A stretch of DNA of 64,000 nucleotides, taken from the NCBI GenBank assembly GCA_937980205.1, contig CALJKW010000069.1:1-64000 (forward strand), in the 5' to 3' direction. Shown here piece after piece: positions 36,952 to 45,577 of the stretch (the first letter of the stretch is position 1; every line of letters starts with the position of its first letter). This stretch comes from an uncultured Myxococcales bacterium (GTDB lineage Bacteria; Myxococcota; Myxococcia; Myxococcales; Myxococcaceae). The notes under the pieces are model-generated. The model made no database searches. It was not told the DNA's origin and worked only from the letters and a program-made list of their open reading frames with translations. Position numbers and translations under genes: made by a program.

Positions 36952-37805
36952 CGCTGCAGGTAGTCGGCCTGGCCGCGGCTGCTGATGATCGCCGACAGGC
37001 CGTGCTGTGACGCCGCCGCCTGGCGGATCACGCGCGCGAGGTGGCCGATCTCGCGAATCCACTCGTTCGAGCGCTCGCCCAGACCCGAGAACGTCACGGC
37101 GAGCACCGGCGGCAGCTCGATGCGGCCGAGCCAGTACTGCAGCACCTCGTGCTTCTCGGGCGCCTCGATGGGCCTGAGCCGTTTCGCTTCCTTCTCGAGC
37201 AGGCGCGACAGCGCGTTCGGGAGCTGCGCGGCCCAGCCGTTGACGACGTGCAGGGGGCGCCAGCTCCAGTCGGCGCGCGCGACGCCGTCACCGGGGCGGT
37301 AGTCGCCGTGGCCCTGCACCGTGAGCACCTGGTCGGGCGGAAACGTCGGCACCGGGTTCCAGATGCCGCACGCGAGCGACGCGAGGCCCTGCTCGGCGAA
37401 CGGGCTCTGCATGAAGTTGTGCCGGTACTGCTCGGCCTTGAGCGCGTCCCAGTAGGGGTAGTGCTGATCCTCGAGCATGAGCGCGAGGTGCAGCGTCGAC
37501 TCCCAGTCGCCGGCGTAGGCGACGACGTCGGAGACCAGGTGCCAGCCGCCGCTGCCGTCGTGCGACCACTCGTGGAAGAGCAGGCGGTAGATGGCGTCGC
37601 TCCACTTCTCGTCCTCGAGGCCGAAGAAGCTGCCCTCGACGCCGCGGTCGAGCAGCAGCTCGAGCTGAATGCGCGTGTGCTCGTCGTTGAGGAACTTGAG
37701 CAGGTGCTCGATGGCGGGCGCTGCGTCGACGACGCCGAGCTCGAGGGCGGGGAAGACGACCTGCTTGAGGAACGCGTCGTTGACCGGCCGCAAGACGACT
37801 TCCAT
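36948..37805 (-). CDS. Conserved hypothetical protein
   Basis: This 285-residue soluble protein begins MEVVLRPVNDAFLKQVVFPALELGV and contains HEWSHDGSGGWHLVSDVVAYAGDWESTLHLALMLED in the middle. It has no signal peptide, membrane segment or recognised catalytic motif. It lies immediately upstream of ptsN on the same strand (26 bases between start and ptsN stop), but each is likely its own unit. It converges with the UbiA-type gene, overlapping by four bases. Function unknown. Confidence 0.65.
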   Translation of the reverse strand: MEVVLRPVNDAFLKQVVFPALELGVVDAAPAIEHLLKFLNDEHTRIQLELLLDRGVEGSFFGLEDEKWSDAIYRLLFHEWSHDGSGGWHLVSDVVAYAGDWESTLHLALMLEDQHYPYWDALKAEQYRHNFMQSPFAEQGLASLACGIWNPVPTFPPDQVLTVQGHGDYRPGDGVARADWSWRPLHVVNGWAAQLPNALSRLLEKEAKRLRPIEAPEKHEVLQYWLGRIELPPVLAVTFSGLGERSNEWIREIGHLARVIRQAAASQHGLSAIISSRGQADYLQR

Positions 37806-37831
37806 GCGCCGCGAAGCTTAACTGGGAAGGC

Positions 37832-38305
37832 TCAGGCCTTCGCGTCTTCTTGAAGGATCAGCGAGTAGATCTCCTGCGCGCCCTTGGCGGCGAGGATCGA
37901 CTCTCGGAACGACGCGTTGCGGAACAGCCGCGAGATGCGGGCCAGGGCCTTGAGGTGCAGGCCGGCCGAGTTCTCCGGCGCGACCAGCGCGAAGAAGAGG
38001 AACGTCGGCTTCTTGTCGTGGGCGTCGAAGTCGATGCCGGCGTGCGAGACGCCGAAGCTCGCCGTGAGCGTCGAGAGCTCGCCGAGCTTGCCGTGGGGAA
38101 TCGCCACACCTTCTCCGACCCCCGTCGAGTTCACGCGCTCGCGCTCTTCGAGCACCTGGGCGAGCCGCTGCGGGCTGACGTTCGGATTCGAGCGGGCCAG
38201 CGCCGCCGACAGCTCTCTCAAGATGTCCGTCTTGCTCGTCGACTTCAGCTCTTCGACGATCGCGTCGGGCTTGAGGAACTCGGCAATCCGCATCTGGCGC
38301 GGCAT
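37832..38305 (-). CDS. ptsN: PTS IIA-like nitrogen-regulatory protein PtsN
   Basis: The 157-residue protein is an EIIA of the fructose/nitrogen class, with the phosphorylatable histidine in AIPHGK (H71) and the expected family length. In proteobacteria PtsN takes phosphate from PtsP/NPr and regulates, rather than transports, often near rpoN and hpf. Here those two genes lie 3-5 kb away rather than adjacent. The start could be Met1 (38305) or Met5 (38293). Domain layout is intact. Confidence 0.9.
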   Translation of the reverse strand: MPRQMRIAEFLKPDAIVEELKSTSKTDILRELSAALARSNPNVSPQRLAQVLEERERVNSTGVGEGVAIPHGKLGELSTLTASFGVSHAGIDFDAHDKKPTFLFFALVAPENSAGLHLKALARISRLFRNASFRESILAAKGAQEIYSLILQEDAKA

Positions 38306-38368
38306 GTAGCGGACGACTCGAAACAGCGCAAGGTGACGGTTGAGGCTATCTTTGGCCGTGCTCGCGTC

Positions 38369-40177
38369 ATGAGCCCCCGTTCACTCGTCCCGCTGCTGCT
38401 GCTCGCGTGCGTGCACGCACCGCCCGAGGCGCCGCCGCCGGCGCCCGTCCAGCCGACACCACCGATCGCGGACGTCGAGCCGCAGCCGGCGCCTCCCGAG
38501 CCGGCTCAGCCGGAAGTCGTAGACCCCGGGGCGGGCGCTGTGGCCACTGCCGTCACCGAAGAGAAACCCAAAGGTCCCGTCGACACCGCCGCGCTGCTCG
38601 CCAACATGAGCCTCGAGGCGAAGGTCGGCCAGATGATGATGGTCGGCTTCGGCGGCACGGTCGTCGACGCGAGCATCGAGGCGCTCGTCCGCGGCAAGCA
38701 GGTCGGCGGCGTGTGCATGTTCAAGCGGAACATCGCCGACGCCGAGCAGGTCGGCCGGCTCAACGACGCGGTGCGCGGGCTGTTGGCCGACTCGATTCCC
38801 CCGTTCATCGCGGTGGATCAGGAGGGCGGCAACGTCATCCGCATCTCGGAAGGCATGCTCGTGCTGCCGGGGAACATGGCGCTCGGCGCCACCCGCTCGC
38901 GCAGCCTCGCCTACGAGGCCGGCAAGGCGCAGGCCGAAGACCTGTCGAGGCTCGGCTTCAACATGAACCTCGCGCCGGTGCTCGACGTGAACGTGAACCC
39001 GCGCAACCCGGTCATCGGCATCCGCGCGTTCGGAGACTCCCCCGAGCTCGTCGCCGACTTCGGCGTCGACTTCGTCCGCGGCCAGCAGGACGCGAACGTC
39101 GCCACCATCGCGAAGCACTTCCCCGGTCACGGCTCGGTCGACTCGGACTCGCACAAGATGCTGCCGGTGCTGACGGAGAACGAGCAGCAGCTCTTGAAGG
39201 TGCTGCGGCCGTTCGAGGCGGCGATGAAGGTCGGCCTCGACGGAATGATGACGGCCCACGTCGCGGCGCCGAAGGTGACCGGCAATGACGTGCCGGCGAC
39301 GATGAGCTCGCACATCTTGAACGACATCCTGCGGCGGCGGATGAAGTTCGACGGCCTGGTGCTGACCGACGAGCTCGAGATGCAGGCCATCGCCGATCGC
39401 TACGGCGTCGGCCGCGCGGCGGTGATGGCGGTGAAGGCGGGCGCGGACATGGTCCTCATCCCCTGGCGCGTGGAGAAGAAGGAAGAGGTGCACGTCGCGC
39501 TGCTCGAGGCGGCGCGCAACGGCGAGCTCTCGATGGCGCGCGTCGACGAAGCGGTGCGCCGCATCCTCGCGCTGAAGGTGAAGCGCGGGCTGTTCGGCGA
39601 CGTGCCTCCGCTCGCCGAGCGGCTGAAGGAGCTCGGCAAGCGGCGCTCGCTCGCCGACGAGATCGCGCGCGGCGCGGTGACGCTGCTGCGGACGACTCCG
39701 GGCGTGTTCCCCGTCTCGAAGGAGAAGCGCGTCGCGGTGGTGACCGCCGAGCCGTCGCTGGTGACGGCGGTGCAGTCGCGGGTGCCGCAGGCTCCGGCGC
39801 TGGTGGTGCCGGCGTTCGTGCAGAGCGGCACCAAGCGCGAGGAGCTCAAGCGCCTCACGTACCAGCTCGCTCAAGGAGCCGACATCGTCATCGTCGGCAT
39901 CGTCAACACGCGCCAGCTCGAGCTCGTGACGATGGCGCACCTGGCCGGCAAGCCCGTCGTCGTGGTGGTGATGGGTCTGCCGTACCTCGGCGCCCAGGTG
40001 CCCGAGGCGAAGGCGGTGCTCGAGGTCTACTCGTTCCGCGAGAGCGCGACGGAGGCCGCCGCGGCCGCGGTCTTCGGCGAGGCAGGCACGCCGGGCAAGC
40101 TCCCGGTGGCGCTGCCTCGCTACCCGTTCGGGTTCGGTCTGGATCCGGTGGGCGAGAAGACCGCCAAGCACCGGTAA
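38369..40177 (+). CDS. Glycoside hydrolase family 3 lipoprotein, beta-N-acetylhexosaminidase (NagZ-like)
   Basis: From ATG 38369 the product has 602 residues with a lipoprotein signal (lipobox LLAC at about residues 11-14) and a Pro-rich linker. The GH3 catalytic domain includes KHFPGHGSVDSDSH (about 248-261), the NagZ-type His/Asp motif, and the catalytic-nucleophile region LTDELEMQAI (about 332). A C-terminal GH3 domain follows, so it is longer than cytoplasmic NagZ. It likely trims N-acetylglucosamine from cell-wall fragments or chitin-like substrate outside the cytoplasm. The frame upstream of 38369 is antisense to ptsN. Confidence 0.88.
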   Translation: MSPRSLVPLLLLACVHAPPEAPPPAPVQPTPPIADVEPQPAPPEPAQPEVVDPGAGAVATAVTEEKPKGPVDTAALLANMSLEAKVGQMMMVGFGGTVVDASIEALVRGKQVGGVCMFKRNIADAEQVGRLNDAVRGLLADSIPPFIAVDQEGGNVIRISEGMLVLPGNMALGATRSRSLAYEAGKAQAEDLSRLGFNMNLAPVLDVNVNPRNPVIGIRAFGDSPELVADFGVDFVRGQQDANVATIAKHFPGHGSVDSDSHKMLPVLTENEQQLLKVLRPFEAAMKVGLDGMMTAHVAAPKVTGNDVPATMSSHILNDILRRRMKFDGLVLTDELEMQAIADRYGVGRAAVMAVKAGADMVLIPWRVEKKEEVHVALLEAARNGELSMARVDEAVRRILALKVKRGLFGDVPPLAERLKELGKRRSLADEIARGAVTLLRTTPGVFPVSKEKRVAVVTAEPSLVTAVQSRVPQAPALVVPAFVQSGTKREELKRLTYQLAQGADIVIVGIVNTRQLELVTMAHLAGKPVVVVVMGLPYLGAQVPEAKAVLEVYSFRESATEAAAAAVFGEAGTPGKLPVALPRYPFGFGLDPVGEKTAKHR

Positions 40178-40202
40178 GAGATCGAACCCGAACCCGGCAG
40201 TA

Positions 40203-40796
40203 CTACTTCTTCCCGGACGCCGCCGAAGCCTCGATGAGGCCGTAGTGCCCGTCCTTGCGGCGGTACACGACGTTCATCTCGTTCGTGGTCGAGTTGGTGA
40301 ACACGTAGAAGTCGTTGTTCATCAGGTCCATCTGCATGATGGCGGCCTCGGTGCTCATCGGCCGAACGAGGAAGTCGTTCGTCTTGATCACCCGGGGAGC
40401 CGCCTCGACGGGATCAGGCACCTTCTCCGGATCAGGCACCGAGATGACGTCGTGGCGCACTTTCAGCTGCGCCATCAGGTCCTGGCGGTGGTGGACGCGC
40501 TCGCGGCCGTGGTGGTGCTTGAGGCGCTCCTTGTAGCGGCGGAGCTGCCGCTCGATCTTGTCCATCGCGAGGTCGATCGAGGCGTACATGTCCTCGCTCT
40601 TCTCGCGGCCGCGCAGCACGAAGGCGCCGGAGGTGATGGTGATGTCAGCGTGGTGGAGGTGCCGCTCGAGCGAGAGGACGACGTGGGCCTCTCCAGCTCG
40701 GTCGAGGTACTTGTTCGCTCTCTCGACCTTGTCTTGCGCGTAGTTTTTCAGGGAATCGATGGGCTCGAAGTGACGGAACGTGATGTTCATCTGCAT
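40203..40796 (-). CDS. hpf: Ribosome hibernation-promoting factor, long form
   Basis: From ATG 40796, preceded by GGAGG at eight-base spacing, the product has 197 residues. The first 100 residues are the RaiA/HPF ribosome-binding domain (MNITFRHFEPIDSLKNYAQDKVERANKYL). The C-terminal domain (from about 135, KTNDFLVRPMSTEAAIMQMDLMNNDFYVFTN) is the dimerisation part of long HPF, which makes 100S ribosomes in a single protein. An in-frame TTG at 40811 would place the ribosome site inside the gene and is rejected. It lies in the rpoN region, as in many proteobacteria. Confidence 0.94.
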   Translation of the reverse strand: MQMNITFRHFEPIDSLKNYAQDKVERANKYLDRAGEAHVVLSLERHLHHADITITSGAFVLRGREKSEDMYASIDLAMDKIERQLRRYKERLKHHHGRERVHHRQDLMAQLKVRHDVISVPDPEKVPDPVEAAPRVIKTNDFLVRPMSTEAAIMQMDLMNNDFYVFTNSTTNEMNVVYRRKDGHYGLIEASAASGKK

Positions 40797-40910
40797 GCGA
40801 TACGCCTCCAACGAAGGGACGAAGATGCGCTGCGATACGCATCTTGGGATCTAATGTAACGGGAAGGCAACCACGGCACTGGAAACGATCATCCTTCGAT
40901 TTCGAGGGGC

Positions 40911-41738
40911 TCAGGTCCGCGCCGAAGCCCGTGCAATCCACGTGCGGATGAACGACCGGTCGGACTCGGGCAGGTCGAGCAGCTTGATCGCGAGCCCTTT
41001 GGGCAGATTGGTCGCCTGACCCGGCTCGGTGCGGAGCACCCGGCCCCACGCCGACATCGTCTCGGTCGTCCCCTCGAAGTCGATGCTGATGTTCACGGGA
41101 GTACCCGGCACGGCGAACTCGTTCGTCTCTACGTAGAGCGAGTCGAAGCGGAAGTTCGCCTCGGGGTGCCAGGTGAAGAAGCGCACGTCGTGCGCCTTCA
41201 CGCGCAGCCGCACGTCGATGCTGCCGCCGCGCCAGTGCAGCGAGCTCACCTCGCTCTTGCCGCTCGGCGGAGGCCCCGACGGCGCGCGCCGCCGCTCGAC
41301 GTCGAGCATCTTCTGGGTCAGCGCGAGGAAGACGTCTTCACACGCGCGGCGCAGCTCGACGGTGGCCTCGGGCGTGAGGCGGTCGGGGTAGAAGCGCTTC
41401 ACCAGCGCGAAGAAGGCCGCGCGGTAGGTGTCGGGCGACGACGCCTCGGGCACGCGGAAGACGTCGTGCGCGGGCTGGTGCTTGATCTCGCCGAGCCACT
41501 GCCGCAGGCGCTGAATCGCCGCCTGCTGCTCGGCGATGACCGCCTCGGGCAGGCGCGGCCCCAGCGCCGCGACGACCTCGGGGAACTTCGCGACCGGAGA
41601 GAAGCTGCGGCCGTCGCGCGAGACGGCGCGGACCTCGGCGAGCTTGCCGGCGGCGGCGAGGTCTTTGAGCACTTCGAGGGTGATGGGCCCGAGCACCCGG
41701 GCGTCTGCGTCGGCGAGCCAGTAGTCGCCCGAGCTCAA
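40911..41738 (-). CDS. GYF-like / J-like / PilZ-like protein
   Basis: This 275-residue protein starts at TTG 41738, overlapping the TGA of the response regulator (TTGA). The N-terminal 60 residues resemble a GYF_2/DUF4339 domain (YWLADADARVLGPITLEVLKDL). The middle has a J-like stretch (YRAAFFALVKRFYPDRL). The C-terminal 100 residues resemble PilZ (SLYVETNEFAVPGTPVNISIDF...GRVLRTEP...GLAIKLLDLPESDRSFI), but the RxxxR motif that binds c-di-GMP is not clear. Myxobacterial PilZ-like proteins of this kind are often paired with receivers. Role unknown, possibly signalling. Confidence 0.6.
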   Translation of the reverse strand: MSSGDYWLADADARVLGPITLEVLKDLAAAGKLAEVRAVSRDGRSFSPVAKFPEVVAALGPRLPEAVIAEQQAAIQRLRQWLGEIKHQPAHDVFRVPEASSPDTYRAAFFALVKRFYPDRLTPEATVELRRACEDVFLALTQKMLDVERRRAPSGPPPSGKSEVSSLHWRGGSIDVRLRVKAHDVRFFTWHPEANFRFDSLYVETNEFAVPGTPVNISIDFEGTTETMSAWGRVLRTEPGQATNLPKGLAIKLLDLPESDRSFIRTWIARASART

Positions 41739-42127
41739 GCTCCAGCTCCGGCTGCTGCCGCCGCAGCGAGCGCGCCCTCGACGGCGTTGCGTACTTCGAG
41801 CGGGTGGAACGGCTTGCCGATGAAGCCGTGGGCGCCGTCGTCGATCGCCTGATCCGCCATCTTCGGAGTGTCCATCGCGGTGATGATCAGCACGCGCGTG
41901 GGCAGGCGCTTCTCTTTGACGAGCTTCAGCACCTCGGAGCCCGAGCGCTTCGGCAGCACGAGGTCGAGCAGCATGACCGCGGGCGGGTGCTCGGCGATCT
42001 CCAAGGCGGCGGCTTCGCCGTCGAGCACCTCGCGGACCTCGCACTTCACGTCCTTGAGCGCGTCCTTCAACATCGTGCGCGTGAGCTGGTTGTCTTCGAC
42101 GATGAGGACGACGGGCTCGGCGCTCAT
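41735..42127 (-). CDS. Stand-alone response-regulator receiver domain
   Basis: The 130-residue protein is a single REC domain: VVLIVEDNQLTRTML, phospho-acceptor Asp in VMLLDLVLPKRSG (near residue 55), Thr in LIITAMD and Lys in FIGKPF. An Ala/Gly-rich tail follows. With no output domain it must act on a partner, and the coupled PilZ-like gene is the obvious candidate. ATG 42127 is used here. A TTG at 42136 overlapping the rpoN stop would add three residues. Confidence 0.9.
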   Translation of the reverse strand: MSAEPVVLIVEDNQLTRTMLKDALKDVKCEVREVLDGEAAALEIAEHPPAVMLLDLVLPKRSGSEVLKLVKEKRLPTRVLIITAMDTPKMADQAIDDGAHGFIGKPFHPLEVRNAVEGALAAAAAAGAGA

Positions 42128-42132
42128 GACGC

Positions 42133-43644
42133 TCAATAGTACTTCTTCCGCTTCGACGAGGGCAGCACGCCGAGCACCTCGCGGTACTTCGCGACGGTGC
42201 GGCGGGCGATCTCGATGCCCTGCGCCTTGAGCAGCTCGACGATCTTCTGATCCGAGTACGGGTTCTTCGCGTCTTCCTGCGACACGAGCTGCTTGATGTG
42301 GTTCTTCACCGCCTCGCTGGCGATGTCGTCACCGCTGGTGCGCGCGATCGACGAGTTGAAGAAGTACTTCAGCTCGAAGATGCCCTGCGGCGTGTGGACG
42401 TACTTGTTCGACGTCACGCGCGAGACCGTCGACTCGTGCATGCCGATGTCCTCGGCGACGTCGCGCAGGATGAGCGGCTTGAGGTGCGCGATGCCCTTGT
42501 CGAGGAAGTCGCGCTGGAACTTCACGATCGACTCGGTGACCTTGAAGATCGTGCGCTGCCGCTGGTGAATCGAGCGGATGAGCCACATCGCCGAGCGCAG
42601 CTTGTCCTGCACGAACTCCTTCGTCTTCCCCGTGGGGATCGCGCCGTTCTTGAGCGCGCCGCGGTAGGCGTTCGAGATGCGCAGCTTCGAGAGGCCGTCG
42701 TCGTTCAGCACGACCGTGTAGTCCTCACCCATCTTGTAGATGTAGACGTCGGGGGTGATGTACTGCGCGTCGTCGCCCGTGAAGTTGCGGCCCGGCTTCG
42801 GGTCGAGCTTCGCGAGCAGCCTCGCGGCGCGAACCACCTCTTCGAGCGAGATCTTCAGGTCTCGCGCGATCGCGGGGTAGTTCTTCGACTCGAGGAACTT
42901 CATGTGCTTCTTGAGCAGCGTGCCGAGCAGCGCGGCGTTGTCCTCTTTGAGCGCCTGGGCCTGGATGAGCAGGCACTCCTGCAGGTCGCGGGCGCCGCAG
43001 CCCTTGGGGTCGAGCTGCTGAATGCGCTTGAGCGTCTTCTCGGCGCAGGTGACCGAGACGTCGGCCTCGGTGGCGAGGCGGATGAGCGGGTCGCCCTCGA
43101 CGTCGGGCAGCTTCAGGTACCCGTCGTCGTCGAGGTTGCCGAGGATCAGCATCGCGATGCGGCGCTCGGCGTCGTTCATCTTGATGAAGCCGAGCTGCGA
43201 CGTCAGGTGCTCGAAGAGGTCTTCCTTGCGGACGAGGTTGGCCTCGAAGCTGGGCAGGTCGTCGGTGTCGATGTTGCCCTTGTTCGACGGCGTGGTCGGC
43301 TCGTTGAACTGGTAGCTGTTGAGGTACGCGTCCCAGTCGATCTCGCCAGGGCCGGCCTCGTCGACCTTGACCTCGACGGCCGTGTCAGGCGCCTTCTCCT
43401 CCATGTTCGGAGGAGCCTCGGCGTTGGCCGCCTCGAGCGACGCCTCGCCGGGGGCCTTGTCGGACATGTCGCCTTCGACGGTCTCGTCCGGCTGCTCCAG
43501 CAGCGGGTTCTGCTCCATCTCCTCGCGGACCTGCTCGAGCAGCTCCATGCGCGAGAGTTGCAGCAGCTTGATGGCCTGCTGCAGCTGGGGCGTCATCACC
43601 AGCTGCTGCGACATCTTCAGGCTTTGCTTCAGCTCCATTCCCAT
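42133..43644 (-). CDS. rpoN: RNA polymerase sigma-54 factor
   Basis: This 503-residue protein has sigma-54 region I (MELKQSLKMSQQLVMTPQLQQAIKLLQLSRMEL), an acidic region II (residues about 50-140), the core-binding region and the C-terminal DNA-binding part. The latter includes the RpoN box ARRTVAKYRE (480-489). It directs transcription from -24/-12 promoters together with AAA+ activators. It is followed closely by the receiver and PilZ-like genes and preceded by lptB at 130 bases. The start is ATG 43644, or Met3. Confidence 0.97.
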   Translation of the reverse strand: MGMELKQSLKMSQQLVMTPQLQQAIKLLQLSRMELLEQVREEMEQNPLLEQPDETVEGDMSDKAPGEASLEAANAEAPPNMEEKAPDTAVEVKVDEAGPGEIDWDAYLNSYQFNEPTTPSNKGNIDTDDLPSFEANLVRKEDLFEHLTSQLGFIKMNDAERRIAMLILGNLDDDGYLKLPDVEGDPLIRLATEADVSVTCAEKTLKRIQQLDPKGCGARDLQECLLIQAQALKEDNAALLGTLLKKHMKFLESKNYPAIARDLKISLEEVVRAARLLAKLDPKPGRNFTGDDAQYITPDVYIYKMGEDYTVVLNDDGLSKLRISNAYRGALKNGAIPTGKTKEFVQDKLRSAMWLIRSIHQRQRTIFKVTESIVKFQRDFLDKGIAHLKPLILRDVAEDIGMHESTVSRVTSNKYVHTPQGIFELKYFFNSSIARTSGDDIASEAVKNHIKQLVSQEDAKNPYSDQKIVELLKAQGIEIARRTVAKYREVLGVLPSSKRKKYY

Positions 43645-43773
43645 GGCGTCCCGACCTCCGACTCAGACAAAGAGCGTGCCAAAAGTAGCAGGCCCGATCG
43701 GGGATGACCACCCTGTCTTGTAATGGGGCGAAACGGTTACGTCTTTGGACGGAGGCATGATCCTGGCTTCATT

Positions 43774-44499
43774 TCAGAGCGTGAAGCCGGCGCCGAGGTA
43801 GACCGATCGGGCCTTCTCGGAGGCGGCGATCTGCGCGGGGGTCCCCTCTTCGAGGATGCGGCCGTCGGCGAGGATGTACGCCCGGTCGCAGATTTTGAGG
43901 GTGTCGCGGACGTTGTGATCGGTGAGCAGCACGCCGAGTCCCTTCGTCTTCAGCCGGGCGATCTCCTTCTGGAGCTCCTGGACGTTGATGGGGTCGACCC
44001 CGGCGAAGGGCTCGTCGAAGAGCATGTAGCGGGGGCCGGGCAGGAGGCTGCGGGCGATCTCGGCGCGCCGCCGCTCGCCGCCGGAGAGGGTCTCTCCGAG
44101 GGAGTCGGCGACCGTGGTGAGGCCGAACTCGGCCAGGGTGTCGATGGCCCGCTGGTCGCGCTCGGCCGCGGTGAGGCGCTTGTCGAGCTCGAGGACCGCC
44201 AGCATGTTCTGGCGCACGGTGAGCTTCTTGAAGATGGAGCTGTCCTGCGGGAGGTAGCCCAGGCCTTTGCGCGCCCGCTCGTGCATCGGCAGCTTGGTGA
44301 GGGCGGCGCCGTCGAGGGTGACCTCGCCGGCTTCCGGCGTGACGAGGCCGACGACGAGGTTGAAGGTGGTCGTCTTTCCGGCGCCGTTCGGGCCGAGCAG
44401 GCCGACGATCTCGTTCGGGCCCACGTGCAGGTCGACGCCGTTCACCACGCGGCGGCCGCGATAGGACTTGATGAGGCCGCGGGCGGAGAGGGCACTCAT
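43774..44499 (-). CDS. lptB: LPS-export ABC transporter ATPase LptB
   Basis: From ATG 44499 the 241-residue ATPase has Walker A GPNGAGKTTT, Q-loop LPQDSSIF, signature LSGGERRR, Walker B MLFDEPFAGVD and switch LTDHN. It matches LptB, the motor that extracts LPS from the inner membrane with LptF/LptG (not in the window). It overlaps the preceding small ORF by four bases, placing it in one operon with the LptC-like and LptA genes. Frame upstream of 44499 is a shadow. Confidence 0.95.
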   Translation of the reverse strand: MSALSARGLIKSYRGRRVVNGVDLHVGPNEIVGLLGPNGAGKTTTFNLVVGLVTPEAGEVTLDGAALTKLPMHERARKGLGYLPQDSSIFKKLTVRQNMLAVLELDKRLTAAERDQRAIDTLAEFGLTTVADSLGETLSGGERRRAEIARSLLPGPRYMLFDEPFAGVDPINVQELQKEIARLKTKGLGVLLTDHNVRDTLKICDRAYILADGRILEEGTPAQIAASEKARSVYLGAGFTL

Positions 44500-44801
44500 C
44501 CGAGGACTTCCCGCCGCCACGTGACGAGAGTGCTCGCCACACCGATTCCGCGCAGCGCGCGATCGACGTCTTCGGGGTTTGCGTAGAGCTCGGTGAGGTC
44601 CTTCTCGATGTGATGCATCAGCAAGACGCGCTGGCCATCGTCGAGGCGCAGCGGCCACACGTGGATCGACCCGGGAAACGTGAACATCTCGACGTCGGGA
44701 ACGACGCCGTTTCCGAAGCGGCGGGTGAGCTCCCCGCGAGACAGCTTGAGCGTCGCCAGAGGCCGGTCCTTCACGTCGATGGGCAGCGTGGCGGGAGTCA
44801 C
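44496..44801 (-). CDS. Small hypothetical protein in the lpt operon
   Basis: From GTG 44801, overlapping the lptA stop (GTGA), this encodes 101 residues: MTPATLPIDVKDRPLATLKLSRGELTRRFG... It contains a strand-rich segment (GSIHVWPLRLDDGQRVLLMHH). It overlaps lptB by ATGA, so it sits exactly between lptA and lptB and must be translated with them. No known family is recognised. Its tight coupling suggests a part in LPS export or regulation of that operon, but nothing in its sequence proves this. Confidence 0.65.
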   Translation of the reverse strand: MTPATLPIDVKDRPLATLKLSRGELTRRFGNGVVPDVEMFTFPGSIHVWPLRLDDGQRVLLMHHIEKDLTELYANPEDVDRALRGIGVASTLVTWRREVLG

Positions 44802-45577
44802 TTCGTCGGCTTCTCCTTCACGTCGATGATCGACTTCGCGTCCTCGACCTCGAGCACGTCGGAGCCGGACACGAACGTGACGCTCCTGCCGGTGATGTGA
44901 TTGTTGCCCTGCCGCGCCTCGGGCTTGCCGGTGACGACGAGCCGGCCGGCCGCCGCGTCGTAGTCGGCGCGGGCGCCGCGGGCCCAGCGGTCTTTGTCGC
45001 GGACCTCGACGCCGCCGCGCGCCTCGACCCGCGTGATGGCGCCCTTGTCGTCGTACCGGGCGAGCAGCGTCGGGGCCACGAGCGTCGTCGTGGCCTTCTT
45101 CGCCTTCACGTGGCCCTCCCACGTGGCGACGCGGCGATCCTGATCCAGCACGAGCCGATCGGCGTCGATCACGATCTGCTGATCCATCGTGCGCGGCTTG
45201 AGCACCTCGACCTTGTCGGTGCCGGTGGTGAACGTGATCTCCTCGCCGGTCACCTTGCGCTCGCCGGACTGCGCGCGCGGAGAGCCGGTCACCTTGAGCA
45301 CGCCGGTCGCGTTGTCGAAGTCGGCGTGCTGGCCCCAGGCGTGGCGGTCTCCGTCGACGGCCTCGACGTTGCCGTCGGCCTCGATGCGCACGACCTCGCG
45401 GCTGGGCGAGTAGAAGACGGTGAGCGTGTCGCAGGTGAGCGTGGTGGTGTCGCGCACCGCCTTGGCGTGGCCGCGGTAGACGGCCTTGTGCTCGCGGTCG
45501 AGGACCTCGAGCTTGTCGGCGCTGATCTCGACGGGCCGCGAGAGGAGCGCGGCGCCCAGGAGCAGGAGGCGAATCAC
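44798..45577 (-). CDS. lptA: LPS-transport periplasmic protein LptA (OstA-like)
   Basis: This 259-residue protein has a short hydrophobic N-terminus and two tandem OstA/LptA domains. Each shows repeated strands of the pattern D-x-L-x-V-x-D...A-x-Y-x-G-x-A (VEISADKLEVLDREHKAVYRGHAKAV, then QQIVIDADRLVLDQDRRVATWEGHVKA). LptA forms the periplasmic bridge for LPS between LptC and LptD. Two domains are longer than E. coli LptA. It overlaps the LptC-like gene by ATGA and the following small ORF by GTGA. Confidence 0.9.
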   Translation of the reverse strand: MIRLLLLGAALLSRPVEISADKLEVLDREHKAVYRGHAKAVRDTTTLTCDTLTVFYSPSREVVRIEADGNVEAVDGDRHAWGQHADFDNATGVLKVTGSPRAQSGERKVTGEEITFTTGTDKVEVLKPRTMDQQIVIDADRLVLDQDRRVATWEGHVKAKKATTTLVAPTLLARYDDKGAITRVEARGGVEVRDKDRWARGARADYDAAAGRLVVTGKPEARQGNNHITGRSVTFVSGSDVLEVEDAKSIIDVKEKPTK

